A DNA stretch of 64,000 bases. Source: Psococerastis gibbosa. Its lineage: Eukaryota; Arthropoda; Insecta; Psocodea; Psocidae. Both the position numbers and the translations under genes were made by a program. The DNA is taken from the NCBI GenBank assembly GCA_963971405.1, contig OZ020489.1, positions 28,298,290 through 28,362,289 of the forward strand, read 5' to 3'. Below the pieces are notes generated by a model. It did not search any database. It saw only the letters and a list, made by a program, of their open reading frames with translations, and was not told the origin of the DNA. Shown piece by piece: positions 47,472-57,994 of this stretch; position 1 is the first letter of the stretch, and each line of letters begins with the position of its first letter.

Positions 47472-47593
47472 CCGTGGTGTCGAAAGGAATATCTTGACAG
47501 GCATCTTCTTGATGAACATCACAGCGGTACACGGCACCTCCCCGGACTACGCCAGGTTGCCTCGTTTGTGCCTCGGGGGCGCCGATGATCACC
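47472..47593 (-). CDS. Integrin alpha exon: end of FG-GAP blade 1
   Basis: This 122-bp internal exon has acceptor AAAG at its high-coordinate end and donor GTAAGT at 47466-47471. Its first base completes a codon from the missing upstream exon, then 40 codons follow and one base is left over. The peptide starts VIIGAPEAQT and continues QPGVVRGGAVYRCDV, a short acidic stretch, a second Cys, then IPFDTT. These are the usual integrin alpha landmarks: the GAP(K/E)A(Q/N)T strand, the GG.VY.C strand, and a nearby Cys that in known integrins forms a disulfide with it. The frame is open and the other frames show no such pattern. A hAT-type element ends only 36 bp inside the downstream intron. Confidence 0.93.
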
Positions 47594-47703
47594 CTTTAAA
47601 GAAATAAAAATAGGTTACTCGAAAATAAAAATACCCAGTACCGCAATACCAAAGTATTACAAAATGTACCAGGCTATACAATATGGACAGGTGCACTGTG
47701 CTA

Positions 47704-47984
47704 TAGGGTTGCCATTCGTCCCGGTTTCCCGGGACTGTCATCTTGTTTGATCTCTGTCCCGGCGTCCCGGTTCAGACAATATAAACATAACTAGCATGAT
47801 GTTTGAAAAAAACACTGAACATTTACCAGATAATGATAATAAGTGAAAGAAAATTTGCAAAACTTACTAATCTAATAAAAAAATACAATAGATAAAATGG
47901 ACTTTTTCCTTTTTAAATTTACACTAGATTTAATGCATCTCGGCTTTTTGTCCCGGTTTTATGTCTGACAAATCTGGCAACTGT
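47704..47984 (+). mobile_element. DNA element family T relative (TAGGGTTGCC left end)
   Basis: TAGGGTTGCCATTCGTCCCG at the left and AAATCTGGCAACTGT at the right are inverted over about 10 bp. GTCCCGG is repeated inside both ends (47718, 47763, 47950). The left end is identical to the element at 32094 over 10 bp, but the interior is different. The target duplication is not clear. It lies about 110 bp upstream of the integrin exon acceptor. Confidence 0.6.
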
Positions 47985-48027
47985 GCAGTGGTATGTAGAC
48001 ATGTATTCCATTGAGATTCAAAAACTG

Positions 48028-48420
48028 AAAAATAGAGTGAGAGACCCTTCTGCTGGCTCAACAAAACTCCTCCAGTCAGAGTTAGTCATTTCGTTTTTGT
48101 ACGCAGCTCCACCATCTACGGCTACAAACTCACGGAGGTCTGTATCAAGTTCGTCCTTCCAGCGGTTCCTTGGACGTCCCGCAGTCTTCATATCGTCATG
48201 CTTGCTTTGTACATTTTGTTCTATTGTATTTAATGCGTGTTATACGCCACTCACAGTTTTCGTACAGGGGTCCATAAATTGTCCTTATTATCTTCCTTTC
48301 CAATGCTCGCAGTTTGTTGGCGCCAGGTGTCTGACTGTCTGAGCCTTATGTTGCAAGTTGCAACAGGTCTTATAAGGGTTTTGTATTATCTTCAACTTCG
48401 TGGTTCTGGATATCATTAAG
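48028..48420 (-). pseudogene. RTE-like LINE family L1, copy 2
   Basis: Minus-strand pieces include TLIRPVATCNIRLRQSDTWR, LERKIIRTIYGPLYENCEW, GRPRNRWKDELDTDLREF and NSDWRSFVEPAEG, with several frame breaks. It parallels copy 1 at 42815-43210 and keeps slightly more of the thumb region. The forward 119-codon ORF at 47983-48342 is antisense to it. Confidence 0.75.
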
Positions 48421-48582
48421 GCCAAACCGGAGACTTGTGACCTTGAACGATGAGCGTTGGTTACATAGAAATATAATAGAACTGCAGCGGCGGGAGCCAT
48501 AATATGCCTTACGAGGCACCCGTTAGCCATAAGCCAACTATCAGAGATAAGTACCAACGCAAAAAATATCTAAGTCTTACAC

Positions 48583-48760
48583 ATTGTTCGAGTCCCACAC
48601 TGGCTACATTTTCTGACCATGCTTCGGAGGGCATGTAAAGCAGGCGGTCCCGGGTCATCCTAGTTGAGTGTAAGAGAGGGCTTTATAGCCCTAACTCCGC
48701 TAGGTTGGCTTAGTAATAGAAAAAATAAAAAGTCCTTATTTATTATTTATTTATTTATTG
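48583..48760 (+). repeat. tRNA-derived SINE family A, copy 3
   Basis: Begins near TTGTTCGAGTCCCACAC (B box), followed by TTCGGAGGGCATGTAAAGCA, GGGCTTTATAGCCCTAACTC, AAAAAGTCCTTATTTATT and an ATTT tail. The tRNA-like 5' half upstream of the B box is missing or strongly diverged. Confidence 0.8.
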
Positions 48761-49066
48761 CAGCATAGCAAAGCGGATACCTGGACCCGGTCAAAAACTC
48801 CGTAGTTTAGTAGTTAGCTTGTGCAGGCTACACTAGCAGCCATATTGATAACGGTCTCCAGCCACGGTATGGTTGAATATCCATTTTATAAACAAAGCCC
48901 CGCGTCCCGTACCTGTTCCGTATTTGACTTGTATTATTTCAAATAATTGCAGTTTTACCTATTTCTGACGCTTTACTGTCAAATTAAGTGTTAAGCTTCT
49001 GACTGAAGTGCATTTCATTACAAAAGTTGGAGGTTTTTCTTCCCTGTGGGGCACGTAAAAATGTTA

Positions 49067-49392
49067 GGCGGGGTTTCCACCGACCTCGCATTGCAGAATG
49101 CAAATGACATTGACGGAACTATTAATTTTCTTCTATACCATAGTTACAATTGATCAATGATCATACACTAAAATCACCAACAAACTAAAATTAAAAATTG
49201 GCGTCATTGGATATGTTATGTACAAACATTTTAATAGATTTCTATAAAAAGAAAAATTCTAATTTCCGTCAATGTCATTTGCATTCTGCAATGAGAGGGC
49301 GGTGGAAACCCCGCCTAAGTCTTGAATGACTGCTACCAGTACCACGTCACCGTTTTTGTATTTAGCCCTAGCCGGTCGGTGGAATCCCCGCC
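49067..49392 (-). mobile_element. MITE family A, copy 4, with alternative left end
   Basis: 326 bp with TTA on both sides. The right end is the usual outer arm, finishing GGTCGGTGGAATCCCCGCC. The left end begins GGCGGGGTTTCCACCGACC, which in copies 1-3 is the inner motif, so the outer 70 bp of that arm are absent. Centre orientation is the same as the copy at 9650. Confidence 0.88.
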
Positions 49393-49399
49393 TTAGGCC

Positions 49400-52300
49400 A
49401 GCTTCACATCAAAACTAATATACTACTACTAGTAGAGGAGAGAAGGTGGCAAGGTAGAGAAAAGGGTCTCATTGTAAAACCCGACCCTTTGTTGGAAAAT
49501 GGTTCTCCACCATGGTCCTATTCCAAATTGTATGAAATTCACTTGCCGTAAGTTCACCGGCCCATAGTGAGAGTGGCCCTAACCGGCCTAACCAGCATAA
49601 ATTTCAGTCTCCGTTCCCGTAGGAGGCAAGTTTGTCATTGACTCATTCCCGAGTTTGTCACATTATTATCCTTTTCCATGTTTTTGCACAGTATCTTTGC
49701 CTATTCCCAGCATATCACGGCACTCCTTGGTGGGCAAGGTCATTCTATCAGCTTCTCAAGGCTGTTCCCAACCTAACTATAGTGATCTCCTCCGGCGACT
49801 TACCTATAACTCTGACATCTTCATGAACACGGGCTTGACACTGATGCGTCAGAGATTCTGGTTTGTCATTCCAATCTTATGGACCAGAATTCACCATTGG
49901 CTGACGTGAAATGGATAAAAAACGTTAAATCTGGGGCAGCAAAATTAGGGGAAAATGTGGCCTTTAACAGAATAATGATTGAATTCTTCTAAACTAGTAA
50001 CTATTCAAACGAACGATTTAGTTAATTATATCAATAAAAAATAGAATTATAATGTTCTGATAACGATTTCGGACAGTCATTCGTGCTACTAGCCTTTTTT
50101 TCAAACTAAAGATTTTGGGCCACGTAATGCTATTTATTGGAGAACAAGAAACTGTTGAGTGCCACCACACCTTCGTTGAATGAACCTACTCTAAGCGTTT
50201 TATAGCGTCGTGATAAAAGTCATGAAAATTGCGGCATTTAAGTACCTACATCAATTAAGACATAAAACCTCTATAGTAAGTTAAGAGGTCGTATACTGTT
50301 TTTTATAATTAAAATGCACGTCCGTTGATTGTACAACTGAAGACACCTTCCCTTACCACAATGTAGAATTAACCGGTGACTTTGATATAATATGGTGTCA
50401 AGCTGTTCCAAAATACCCATTATAAGAAGGGCAAAATTATACAAGTTCTTCTGGATATACAAGATATTTTTAAATGACGAGGAAGGAAAGTCATAGTACT
50501 ACTATAAATATATAAAAATTCTATATATTATGTATACTGTTATAGTTTGTTGTAACGCAGTTGAAAACAGTCACGTTACGATGTTAGCTGACGAAAATTT
50601 CAGGATTTACTCGTAAAAATAACTGTAGAAAAATATGGGTTATAACAAGACGGAACCAATGTCTCATCCTGACGGATGCGGACCGGAGATATTATGGGAA
50701 GATGGATGAAAATGGAACTTTATTTTGACGAGCTTTATAGCTATATACATCTTTACTATCAAGCCTGATATACAATAATATGCATTGCTTCGTGCCCCAC
50801 CTATATTAGTCAAATCTTGTATTCTCGAATGAGGCTGAAGACTTAAAGTGAAAACACATCTAAAAATTGTGAAAACACATCTATCAATTGCTACATTATG
50901 CTAAACATTGAAAACATTGTTGATACATCAATTTTTCAGGGCCCTGAACTGTTAAACAACAATTGAAAACTAACTCATGCTTCCAACGTGCTTTAACCCA
51001 CACCAACTACTATCCTGGCGGCCCAGGATTATGGGATAATTTTAATTGTTCCGTTCCTGTGCTCCGCCTGCTGGGGAATATTTGGGGCAAGTGCACGTGT
51101 CTGTGGTGCATTATCAGGGTTCAGGGTCGAGGCTACTCATGTCGGAATCCATGTTAATTAGCACTATGATTTCAACTCTTTTCGACGGACATTACAGCTT
51201 TCTGTTATTTTGTAACAAGGTCGAATAAAATCAACACCTACCCAGAACATGCAAACTGCTAAGTCACTTGCATTCGAACCTAATTTTAGGTAGTCAATCC
51301 CTGACTACTGTCAGTATTTGTAGCTACTCTATGGATTGATTGGATTCGTTAAATGTCTGATCGCACTCGTGGCCACCCAAGAAAAAGGTCGCTGGATGAC
51401 GACCCGGAAGTCCGGAGACACACGTGGATGGAGGAGGCTAATGGAAAAGGTTCAGGCATGTAGCGCCGATGGGTGAGATAAGGTTAATGTCTGAATACCT
51501 ATTTTGACAGAACATTCAGTGTAATGACCAGCTACCACTAGCACCTCAGACAGAAAGAGAGGACTTGGACGCTATTAGATAATTTCTTTAATTAATGTTA
51601 CAAACACTAGGTTCTCGACATCGTCATACTATACAATATATAACCGAATTGAGTTACAAATTAGTAATTTTAAATTTAAGAGAATAAAATACAAATCAGC
51701 CCATAATCCACAACATCGGGACAACTGAACTTCCTTCCTTGAGGTTCTGTAGGGACAGTTTTGGTCACTAGGTTCGCTGACGACAAACCGATATCCATTT
51801 TATTCAAAATGGCCGCCGTTCGCATGTGAAAACTAAGCTCTTAGCAACTAATTAATTCTTTATATATATTTTTTATAAAAATTTTACTATGCCTGGACCT
51901 TATTTCGCTGCATATAATTTAATATATATGTATATTCTCCATGATTTATAGAAAAATATCACTTTAAATTAATACATAAATAAAATAATTTAAAATTTTT
52001 TTGAGGCTTATGGAAAAATCAACGCTTTGATATCATTGCAACTGGTGCTGCCATCTACAAAATGACGTCACAAATGAACCTCATTGCTGGCATCACGAAT
52101 TAACTTCAGAAAAGTAACACCAGCTCAGGCAAATATTTGCAAAAAAAACATACCACCCGCCAATTTTTCAACGAGTTCATCGAAGTGAACGGCTTCACCC
52201 CAGCACAACGACATACGGACCCGTAACAACTTTTAATGAGGCTATATAAGACATCCGTTGGCTTGCGATCGATTTCCTTCAACCAAAATCATAACAAACC

Positions 52301-52640
52301 GGAAAATAAATCACTTCTATCATTTAACTCGCAGACCAATCAAGTACTTGATATGTAATATGCACCACACATGAAGATGCGGCGGGCACGTGCCACAAGG
52401 GCTGACGTCTACCAAGTCTGCCCATTGTTCTCAACATCCGCCGACTTTTCCGGGGGGTACTTCGCAAATCACTTATGACATAATGTATTGCATGCAGTAG
52501 CGTCACTGCACTCATAGGAAAGTATGACGTCATGAGCGAAAATGCACTTCCTAACTTATTGTATATTATTGTTAGGCTACTTTTATAGCATGGGGCGGTT
52601 GCTAGAGTTCAATATAGAATTATCAATTTTAACAATAAAT
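49400..52640. other. AT-rich, no gene seen
   Basis: A possible LINE C-terminal scrap near 51365-51470 reads RTRGHPRKRSLDDDPEVRRH. No exon of integrin type with a phase-2 donor was found here. ORFs at 49632-49909, 50963-51228 and 52324-52533 have no recognisable content. Confidence 0.4.
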
Positions 52641-52648
52641 TGACTTTT

Positions 52649-52685
52649 GAAATGAAATGAAATGAAATGAAAATGAAATGAAAAT
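52649..52685 (+). repeat. (GAAAT)n microsatellite
   Basis: About seven GAAAT/GAAAAT units. A similar phrase, ending in a unique AT-rich flank, is not seen elsewhere in the window. Confidence 0.9.
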
Positions 52686-54089
52686 ACGACTTTATTGTAA
52701 ACAAAACAAAAGGCGAACAATAAGACTATAAAGTCTTGTTTTCATGCTAACCTTTTGGATGAAAAAAGAAAGAAAATTGCCTTTATTTTTCATATGAAGA
52801 GGCAACCTCTTTAGGACTTTATATACGAAACAGGAGAGAAAGAATTGAAATGATTTTTTAAATTTCGAAGGACAGGATCCGTTGGTGTGGTGTTGTGAAT
52901 GCGGCCAAAAGTCCCCCAGGGCTGACAGCGCCAACTTAAGTCAAGCCATTACAAAGTAGTAGGTGGGTTTTTAAAAAATATTGTTGGCGGGTTCGAATGT
53001 CCCATCTAACCTATAGAGAACACTAGTTGGTTGTCAAGTCTGTTAGTTGTTCTGAACTTCAGCCATGTTAGGGGTAATTCGCAATTATGCCATAATGCAT
53101 CCAGTAATGGCGTAATGCACTCCCTGCCGAGATTGGTATAAGACTTTTTACTTTAACCTTCATTTTTTTGTAATATAAATTTTTGTAATATAAATTAAGA
53201 TGTAACAGTATTTGGGAGTAAAAAGGGAAGACACTTTTTGATTTCTTGTTCCCCCTTCCCTGCCTCTGGGAAAACCCATGTTAGAGCGAGCATACAGTTG
53301 TAAACCAGATGCTGTTCACTTCCCACTGGTTTAAGAATTAAGGATTAAGGATAGCGAAAGAAAAATAAATTCAAGATACAGAGTGTAATATCACTATTAA
53401 AAGTATTATATACAATATTTTATGTTAGCAAAGAGCTAGAAACACTGAACGAAAAAAATCTCATGCAACGGACATGTTTTAATTAAGTATAAAACTAAAC
53501 ATTAGGCAAGTAGCCTTGCATGTTAATTAAAATAATTTCAGTTAATGGGTACCCATAAAATAAAATTACTTTTAATTTTTCTGCAATTATAACGGACAAC
53601 ATATTAAAGAAAAGTATGAAAGTACCTTTACTATTAGAATAATCGTAAATGCTGTTTTTTTTTTTTTTTTTGTATGCCTAACTAGCCAACCTAATAAATT
53701 ATCAAATACATAAAACATATAACATATGGGTTTCATATTAAAAATCTGTAAGATTGCAATGAGCACGCATCGGCCATCAAGCCACTACTACTATAACTTA
53801 GGGCATGTATATGAAAGCCCCCACTGAAAATAAGTCAGATAATAAAATGTAATTATCGACATAAATCCCCGTAAATGGTCTAGAAATGTTGTATATAGAC
53901 TGTCGAGCAGACAGCAATTACTTGAAGTGTAACACGGCAATGGTTCCCAGATGAAATTAGGACTGCTTCACACGACCATCGTGCTTAATGTAAAACTGAA
54001 TGGAGTTGCTGACATTCGTTTTGTTTTTCAACGTCTGCTTTTAAGCAACCCTGTCAGTCTGACGGATTAGTGAGTCTGCGTTTATTAAC

Positions 54090-54203
54090 TTGGGGCAAAG
54101 TCTCGGTAAAGAAGCCTGCACGGCACCGCCATGCACTGTAAGATGGCAGTGCAAGTTACAGTATTACTTACCGTGACTTTTCAAGCAACGATGGGACCCA
54201 CCC
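54090..54203. mobile_element. Short foldback MITE family F, copy 3
   Basis: GGCAAAGTCTCGGTAAAG, GCCTGCACGGCACCGCCATG fold on ATGGCAGTGC and CAGTATTACTTACCGTGACT. The right end GATGGGACCCACCC is followed by TAA. The left end is eroded. Confidence 0.65.
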
Positions 54204-54302
54204 TAAATGCATAGTATTGACCAGGATCCCATCTACTACGCAAACCTACACAGAATATGGGTGTAGTGAACTGTGAACATGAAAATGGTACTACCTAGTA
54301 CT

Positions 54303-54572
54303 TAGTGTTGTACAAGACTCGTATCTGTACTTGGTTAAGTCTTGCTATCGCCTGTTTCAGTGCGTCAATGGTAAGCTTGTCTCGCTTCAGCTTGTCCAAT
54401 ATCGTTTGTAGCCTGTGTAGGTTGACATCGAGAACGAATACCAATGGCCAAAAATTCTTACGGAAACAATACAAATAATGTCCGAAATTCATGGAGTCGT
54501 TGGTATTGGGCAAGGGACCTATAGGCCACTATAAGTAGGTCTGGGTCCATAAAAAGTCCTTCAAATAATTAC
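54303..54572 (+). repeat. SINE-like family B, copy 3
   Basis: Opposite orientation to copies 1 and 2. CTGTACTTGGTTAAGTCTTG starts the match and CCATAAAAAGTCCTTCAAAT ends it. The minus ORF at 54295-54513 is inside it. Confidence 0.7.
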
Positions 54573-54729
54573 TATTACAACAGTATTGTACAATACATCA
54601 ATAAATATAATAATGCTGGGTTGTCGAATTTCAAATTTGCAGGAAAAGCTCAAGGTCAAACTTTTGGTACTTATTAATAGACAATCGGAGGGGGAAAGGC
54701 TTACAAGTGGAAAATCAAATGTTATAAAT

Positions 54730-54965
54730 ATCAATCGTAGAGTTGTCAAAAATATCAGGGCAAACAGAAGACATTTTTCTCGGCATTTTCATACATGGTA
54801 TGTAAAAAAAACTCATTTAACACAGATTGGTGCGGTAGTCCCGAGGCAGGAATTCAAGAACTGTGGCCAATAGGTGTTATTGAAGGCCACATGTCATGTA
54901 TCGAAAAGTAGAGGAGCATTTCTGTTAATTTAACAGATATTTCAGACGGCTCTACGAACGATTGT
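54730..54965. mobile_element. TIR element family M, copy 1
   Basis: TCAATCGTAGAGTTGTCAAA at the left and CAGACGGCTCTACGAACGATTG at the right are inverted ends about 236 bp apart. Related ends are found around 60272-60801, where the match continues into ACACATCCCTTA, and singly near 33217, 36780 and 43405. Non-coding. Confidence 0.55.
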
Positions 54966-55035
54966 TTCTGTAAAAATCGACTATGTACAAAAACGCGTAG
55001 TGTGGGTACTCCGATTCGCAGTTAATTGCAAGTAA

Positions 55036-55250
55036 AGATTGGAGTCTGAGTCGTGTCTGTACTTGGTTAAGTCATGCTTTCCCCTGTTTCATTGCGTCAC
55101 TGTTAAGCTTGTCTCAGCTTGTTCATTATCGTTTGTAGCCGGTGTAGGTTGACCTCGAGAACGCATACCCTTTAAATGATGTCCGAAATCCACGGAGTCG
55201 TTGGCATTGGACAAGGGACCTATGAGCCACTATAAGTAGGCCTAAAAAGT
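55036..55250 (+). repeat. SINE-like family B, copy 4, internally deleted
   Basis: Matches copy 3 from CTGTACTTGGTTAAGTCATG to CACTATAAGTAGGCC but lacks about 40 bp where the others read through the CGGAAACAATACAAATAA segment. Confidence 0.7.
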
Positions 55251-55617
55251 CTAAAAAAAAGCATGAGTCTCAATAATTCTTCTGCAATATCTACTTCCTT
55301 CAAATGCGGCTGTGGTTTTCACGTATCCTCGATTACCTTTCAGTAAGTCAAGAAGGGACTATAATGTGAACGGAGCCTCGACAGGAGTGGCTGTGACACG
55401 CCATATGTTATAATATTTACGGGGGCGTCAGTGAAAGTCTTTCTATCGCAAGTGCACAAGAAATATAGCACCTGGCCCCTTAACGAAGGCGCATCATGCT
55501 CAAGGGGTCACTGTTATCTCTGAATATCTTTCATAAGGGGAGCCATAATCTCAAGATATCTCACATATGGCGGATTTAATGTGTGTGGTTGTGAGATTTT
55601 AACGATTAAGGGCGTTT

Positions 55618-55640
55618 ATCATCATCATCATCATCATCAT
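55618..55640 (+). repeat. (ATC)7 microsatellite
   Basis: Seven ATC units and a partial one, followed 15 bp on by a (TTC)n stretch that is the tail of the inverted LINE fragment at 55655. Confidence 0.9.
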
Positions 55641-55654
55641 AAACAAAAACAATA

Positions 55655-55790
55655 CTTCTTCTTCTTCTTCTGGCTCTACAGCCCTTGAGGAACTTTGGCC
55701 TGCTCGACAACACTCCTCCATTCATCTCGACTTTTTACAACGCCACACCATCTACGGACTACCAACTTGCGAAGGTCAGTTTCCAAAACA
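55655..55790 (-). pseudogene. RTE-like LINE family L1, 3' end, copy 3
   Basis: Minus strand reads LETDLRKLVVRRWCGVVKSR, DEWRSVVEQAKVPQGL and a stop, then CCAGAAGAAGAAGAAG. It matches the last 40 codons of copy 1 (DLHKLGVRRWW). The (GAA)n tail is the 3' terminus. Confidence 0.75.
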
Positions 55791-56149
55791 ACAGCAATAT
55801 AGGTTACCGCAATCAGCTGCAGTATAGGTATGTTCCTGAAGTGGGTTTGAGGGGCCCCATTTCACTGAGAAAGCAGTAGGCTATTATATATGTGCCACTC
55901 TCACACGCTCCGGCTTGAGAGGGCACAGTTCTTGACATAATGCTCTTGTAAAACGATGTGAAAGCACACGAAATATCTACCTATCTTAGTAAAAGTCAAT
56001 TTTTAATACATTGGTGAGCCATTAATCAGCGGTTTCACATACAATACAGTGCACCCTAAAAAAAAAACCTACTAAGTCCCGCTGCATGTCAATGCAAAAT
56101 GTAAGATTAACATGGCCCAAACCCAAACAACCCATGAAGGGTCTGGACA

Positions 56150-56250
56150 TGCTAAGGACTGGTAGAAGATTGTCTGCCTAGGTATACTGGCCACTGGTCT
56201 ATTTGGGATGTTGTGGTCAGCACAGCAATGTGTCCGGCAGCCGGATTTTT
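56150..56250 (+). repeat. Dispersed repeat family R, copy 5
   Basis: ACTGGTCTATTTGGGATGTT, GTGGTCAGCA and TGTCCGGCAGCCGGATTTTT match 23605-23705 and 63140-63265. It runs straight into the LINE L3 fragment that follows. Confidence 0.55.
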
Positions 56251-56254
56251 CTTC

Positions 56255-56450
56255 CCCCACCGGTGACTGTGGAAGAAACCAATAGAAGAGGGCCCTCGAA
56301 GAAGGAATTCATGGATATACTGAAGGAGGAGGACGCAAGAGCACAAACGTACCAAGAGCTGAAAAGGCAGGCTGGAGAGAGAGCTGGAGGATGATATCCA
56401 GGGAGTTGCTGCCAACCAATCGTGTGACCAGTGACAATAAGGATGTGTTA
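56255..56450 (+). pseudogene. LINE family L3 C-terminus, copy 2
   Basis: Forward frame reads VEETNRRGPSKKEFMDILKE, RAQTYQELKRQAGERAGG then a stop; shifted frame continues with a CCQPIV-like end. It matches 34425-34615 at protein level despite frameshifts. Confidence 0.6.
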
Positions 56451-57229
56451 ACCCGGGCCCTTTCCTTTTAAAAAGAAAGAAAGAAAGAAAATTGTCTTTA
56501 ATTCCCATATGGCTATTTTTTTTAGGCTTTTACAATTAACCCATGTCTCGAACCCCAACCTTCCTTTTTATAGTCCAACTCTCGACCAACTACACTGCAC
56601 CGGCGCCATAATAAGGCCTAGCTTCATGGTAAAATCCCAACTCATAAGTACCTACTCACATCAAATAAGTGGAAAATGACGCAATTCTGACGCCCACCTT
56701 AAACCCGCGCCTTGTATGAGGCATGGTACACTCATTACGGCTATTTGGATGAACCTTATTAGGACGTGATTCATCGCATGCATAGTAGTTTCATAAAAAA
56801 CAATATTCCTGATATAGGAGTCAAATAGGTTGGCGAGCTAAACGTTTAGTTTTATAATGATCCTGGTGATTGAATGCGGGTACCGCCGCATTATCGGTTG
56901 GCTACAGTGGATTACCGCACTTTAAAAATGCTACTGTTATAACAAAGGGCTAAACCTTCAAACAACTAAGGGTAGCTTCCAGGTTCGTTTGAAAAGTCAG
57001 GTAATGAATTGAGGGGCCGTCCGGTATTCCTTACTACCAAGACTTTCAAGAAACAATTTTAATATATATATTTCGACCGTCCGTGTGTATGTTCCGGGCC
57101 TCCTCTCAAAGGTGTGGACCGATTATGAAGAATATTGTTGTGTGTGTTCAAGGAGATTCGAGGATGGTTTAGATTAACACTTTCATCCACTGGAGAATGT
57201 TTTTATAATTTGATTTTGGAATATTTTAC

Positions 57230-57450
57230 ATTGGTGCGTGTACATGGCTGCTGGTACTGCCGACATCAACCGACATCTAGCGGCAGACTGCGCTACATTT
57301 AATTTTCGATTATCCCGACAGTTGGCGCTGCGTGTGTGTTGTGTGTGACCACAATTAATTTCCATGAGCAGTGACTGCGAGGCCGAAGGCCGAGCTGCCG
57401 CCCGCGGCAGGCGCAAGTGGTGGAGGCAGCCGGGAACCACTTGTAACAAC
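57230..57450 (+). other. GC-rich, CpG-bearing patch; possible promoter or first exon
   Basis: CATCTAGCGGCAGACTGCGC and AGTTGGCGCTGCGTGTGTG precede an ATG at about 57364 that opens a frame reading MSSDCEAEGRAAARGRRKWW. The frame reaches a stop after about 33 codons, or a possible GTGAAT donor after TGTAACAAC. Composition contrasts sharply with the AT-rich flanks. No TATA box or Inr can be assigned, and no protein family fits. It could be the 5' end of another gene, an enhancer, or a transposon fragment. Confidence 0.25.
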
Positions 57451-57804
57451 GTGAATTACAATTGATGGCAGTGCATATTCAGATCATGAGAAACCGCCAA
57501 TGTACAACGTTCGCAGTTGACGCCACTACTGAAGATGCCAGTCTCAATTTTAGACCATGACCACGGCTTATCGACCCAGATTTACGTCATTTCCATGACT
57601 TCGACCGTGAAAGGTATTGCGCTTAAATTGAATGAGAGCTTATGCAGCAATCCATGATTACTAAGTTAGTCATATCAAAAGTTAATATTCATGCAAGACT
57701 ACGGCAAGATAATATACTTTAAAGGTAAATATAACCATAATATTGTAGTAATACCTCAGACTACTCAGTTCACAGCTCAATTATAATTATTGCAGAAAGA
57801 GCGT

Positions 57805-57991
57805 AAGAATGAGACCAATAAGGCAACGCGTGTCAATTCAGAAATAGTTGAAATTAACTCCAGAAAACCCGTGCCCGCGTGCTGAGTTGCGGAAATACCG
57901 CAAGAATGAGACTAATAAGGCAACGCGTGTCAATTCAGAAATCAGAAATAGTTGAAATTGACTCCAGAAAACCCGTGCCCGCGTGCTGAGT
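57805..57991 (+). repeat. Tandem duplication, period 97 bp
   Basis: AAGAATGAGACCAATAAGGC through GTGCCCGCGTGCTGAG occurs at 57805-57886 and again at 57902-57990. The second unit has a 7-bp internal duplication (AGAAATC). Confidence 0.92.
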
Positions 57992-57994
57992 AAT

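Larger units (their letters stand above)
15198..47593 (-). other. Integrin alpha subunit gene, internal portion (3 exons, 2 complete introns)
   Basis: This locus joins three minus-strand exons (47472-47593, 41266-41363, 15198-15321) by GT/AG introns of 6,108 and 25,944 bp. Exon phases match: the first exon ends one base into a codon and the second begins with the other two, and the second ends on a codon boundary where the third begins. The joined 114 residues follow the order of an integrin alpha N-terminus: end of propeller blade 1, the linker rich in Asn, the QWFGATV motif of blade 2, then ACAPRY, DPVGTC and SPCRT. Integrin alpha chains pair with beta chains at the cell surface and bind extracellular matrix. 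The pattern looks closest to the PS1 (Drosophila mew) or vertebrate alpha3/6/7 laminin-binding group, which is inference. The first coding exon and everything after SPCRT were not found. Confidence 0.9.

Noticed and set aside
47983..48342. 119-codon plus-strand ORF
   Set aside because: Antisense to an RTE-like LINE remnant read clearly on the minus strand.
50271..50462. Candidate upstream integrin exon with a GTAAGG donor
   Set aside because: The frame ending at the donor lacks the FGYSV-type blade 1 motif.
55618..55672. Possible CRISPR-like or satellite array
   Set aside because: Simple trinucleotide runs, one of them a LINE tail; no spaced direct repeats.
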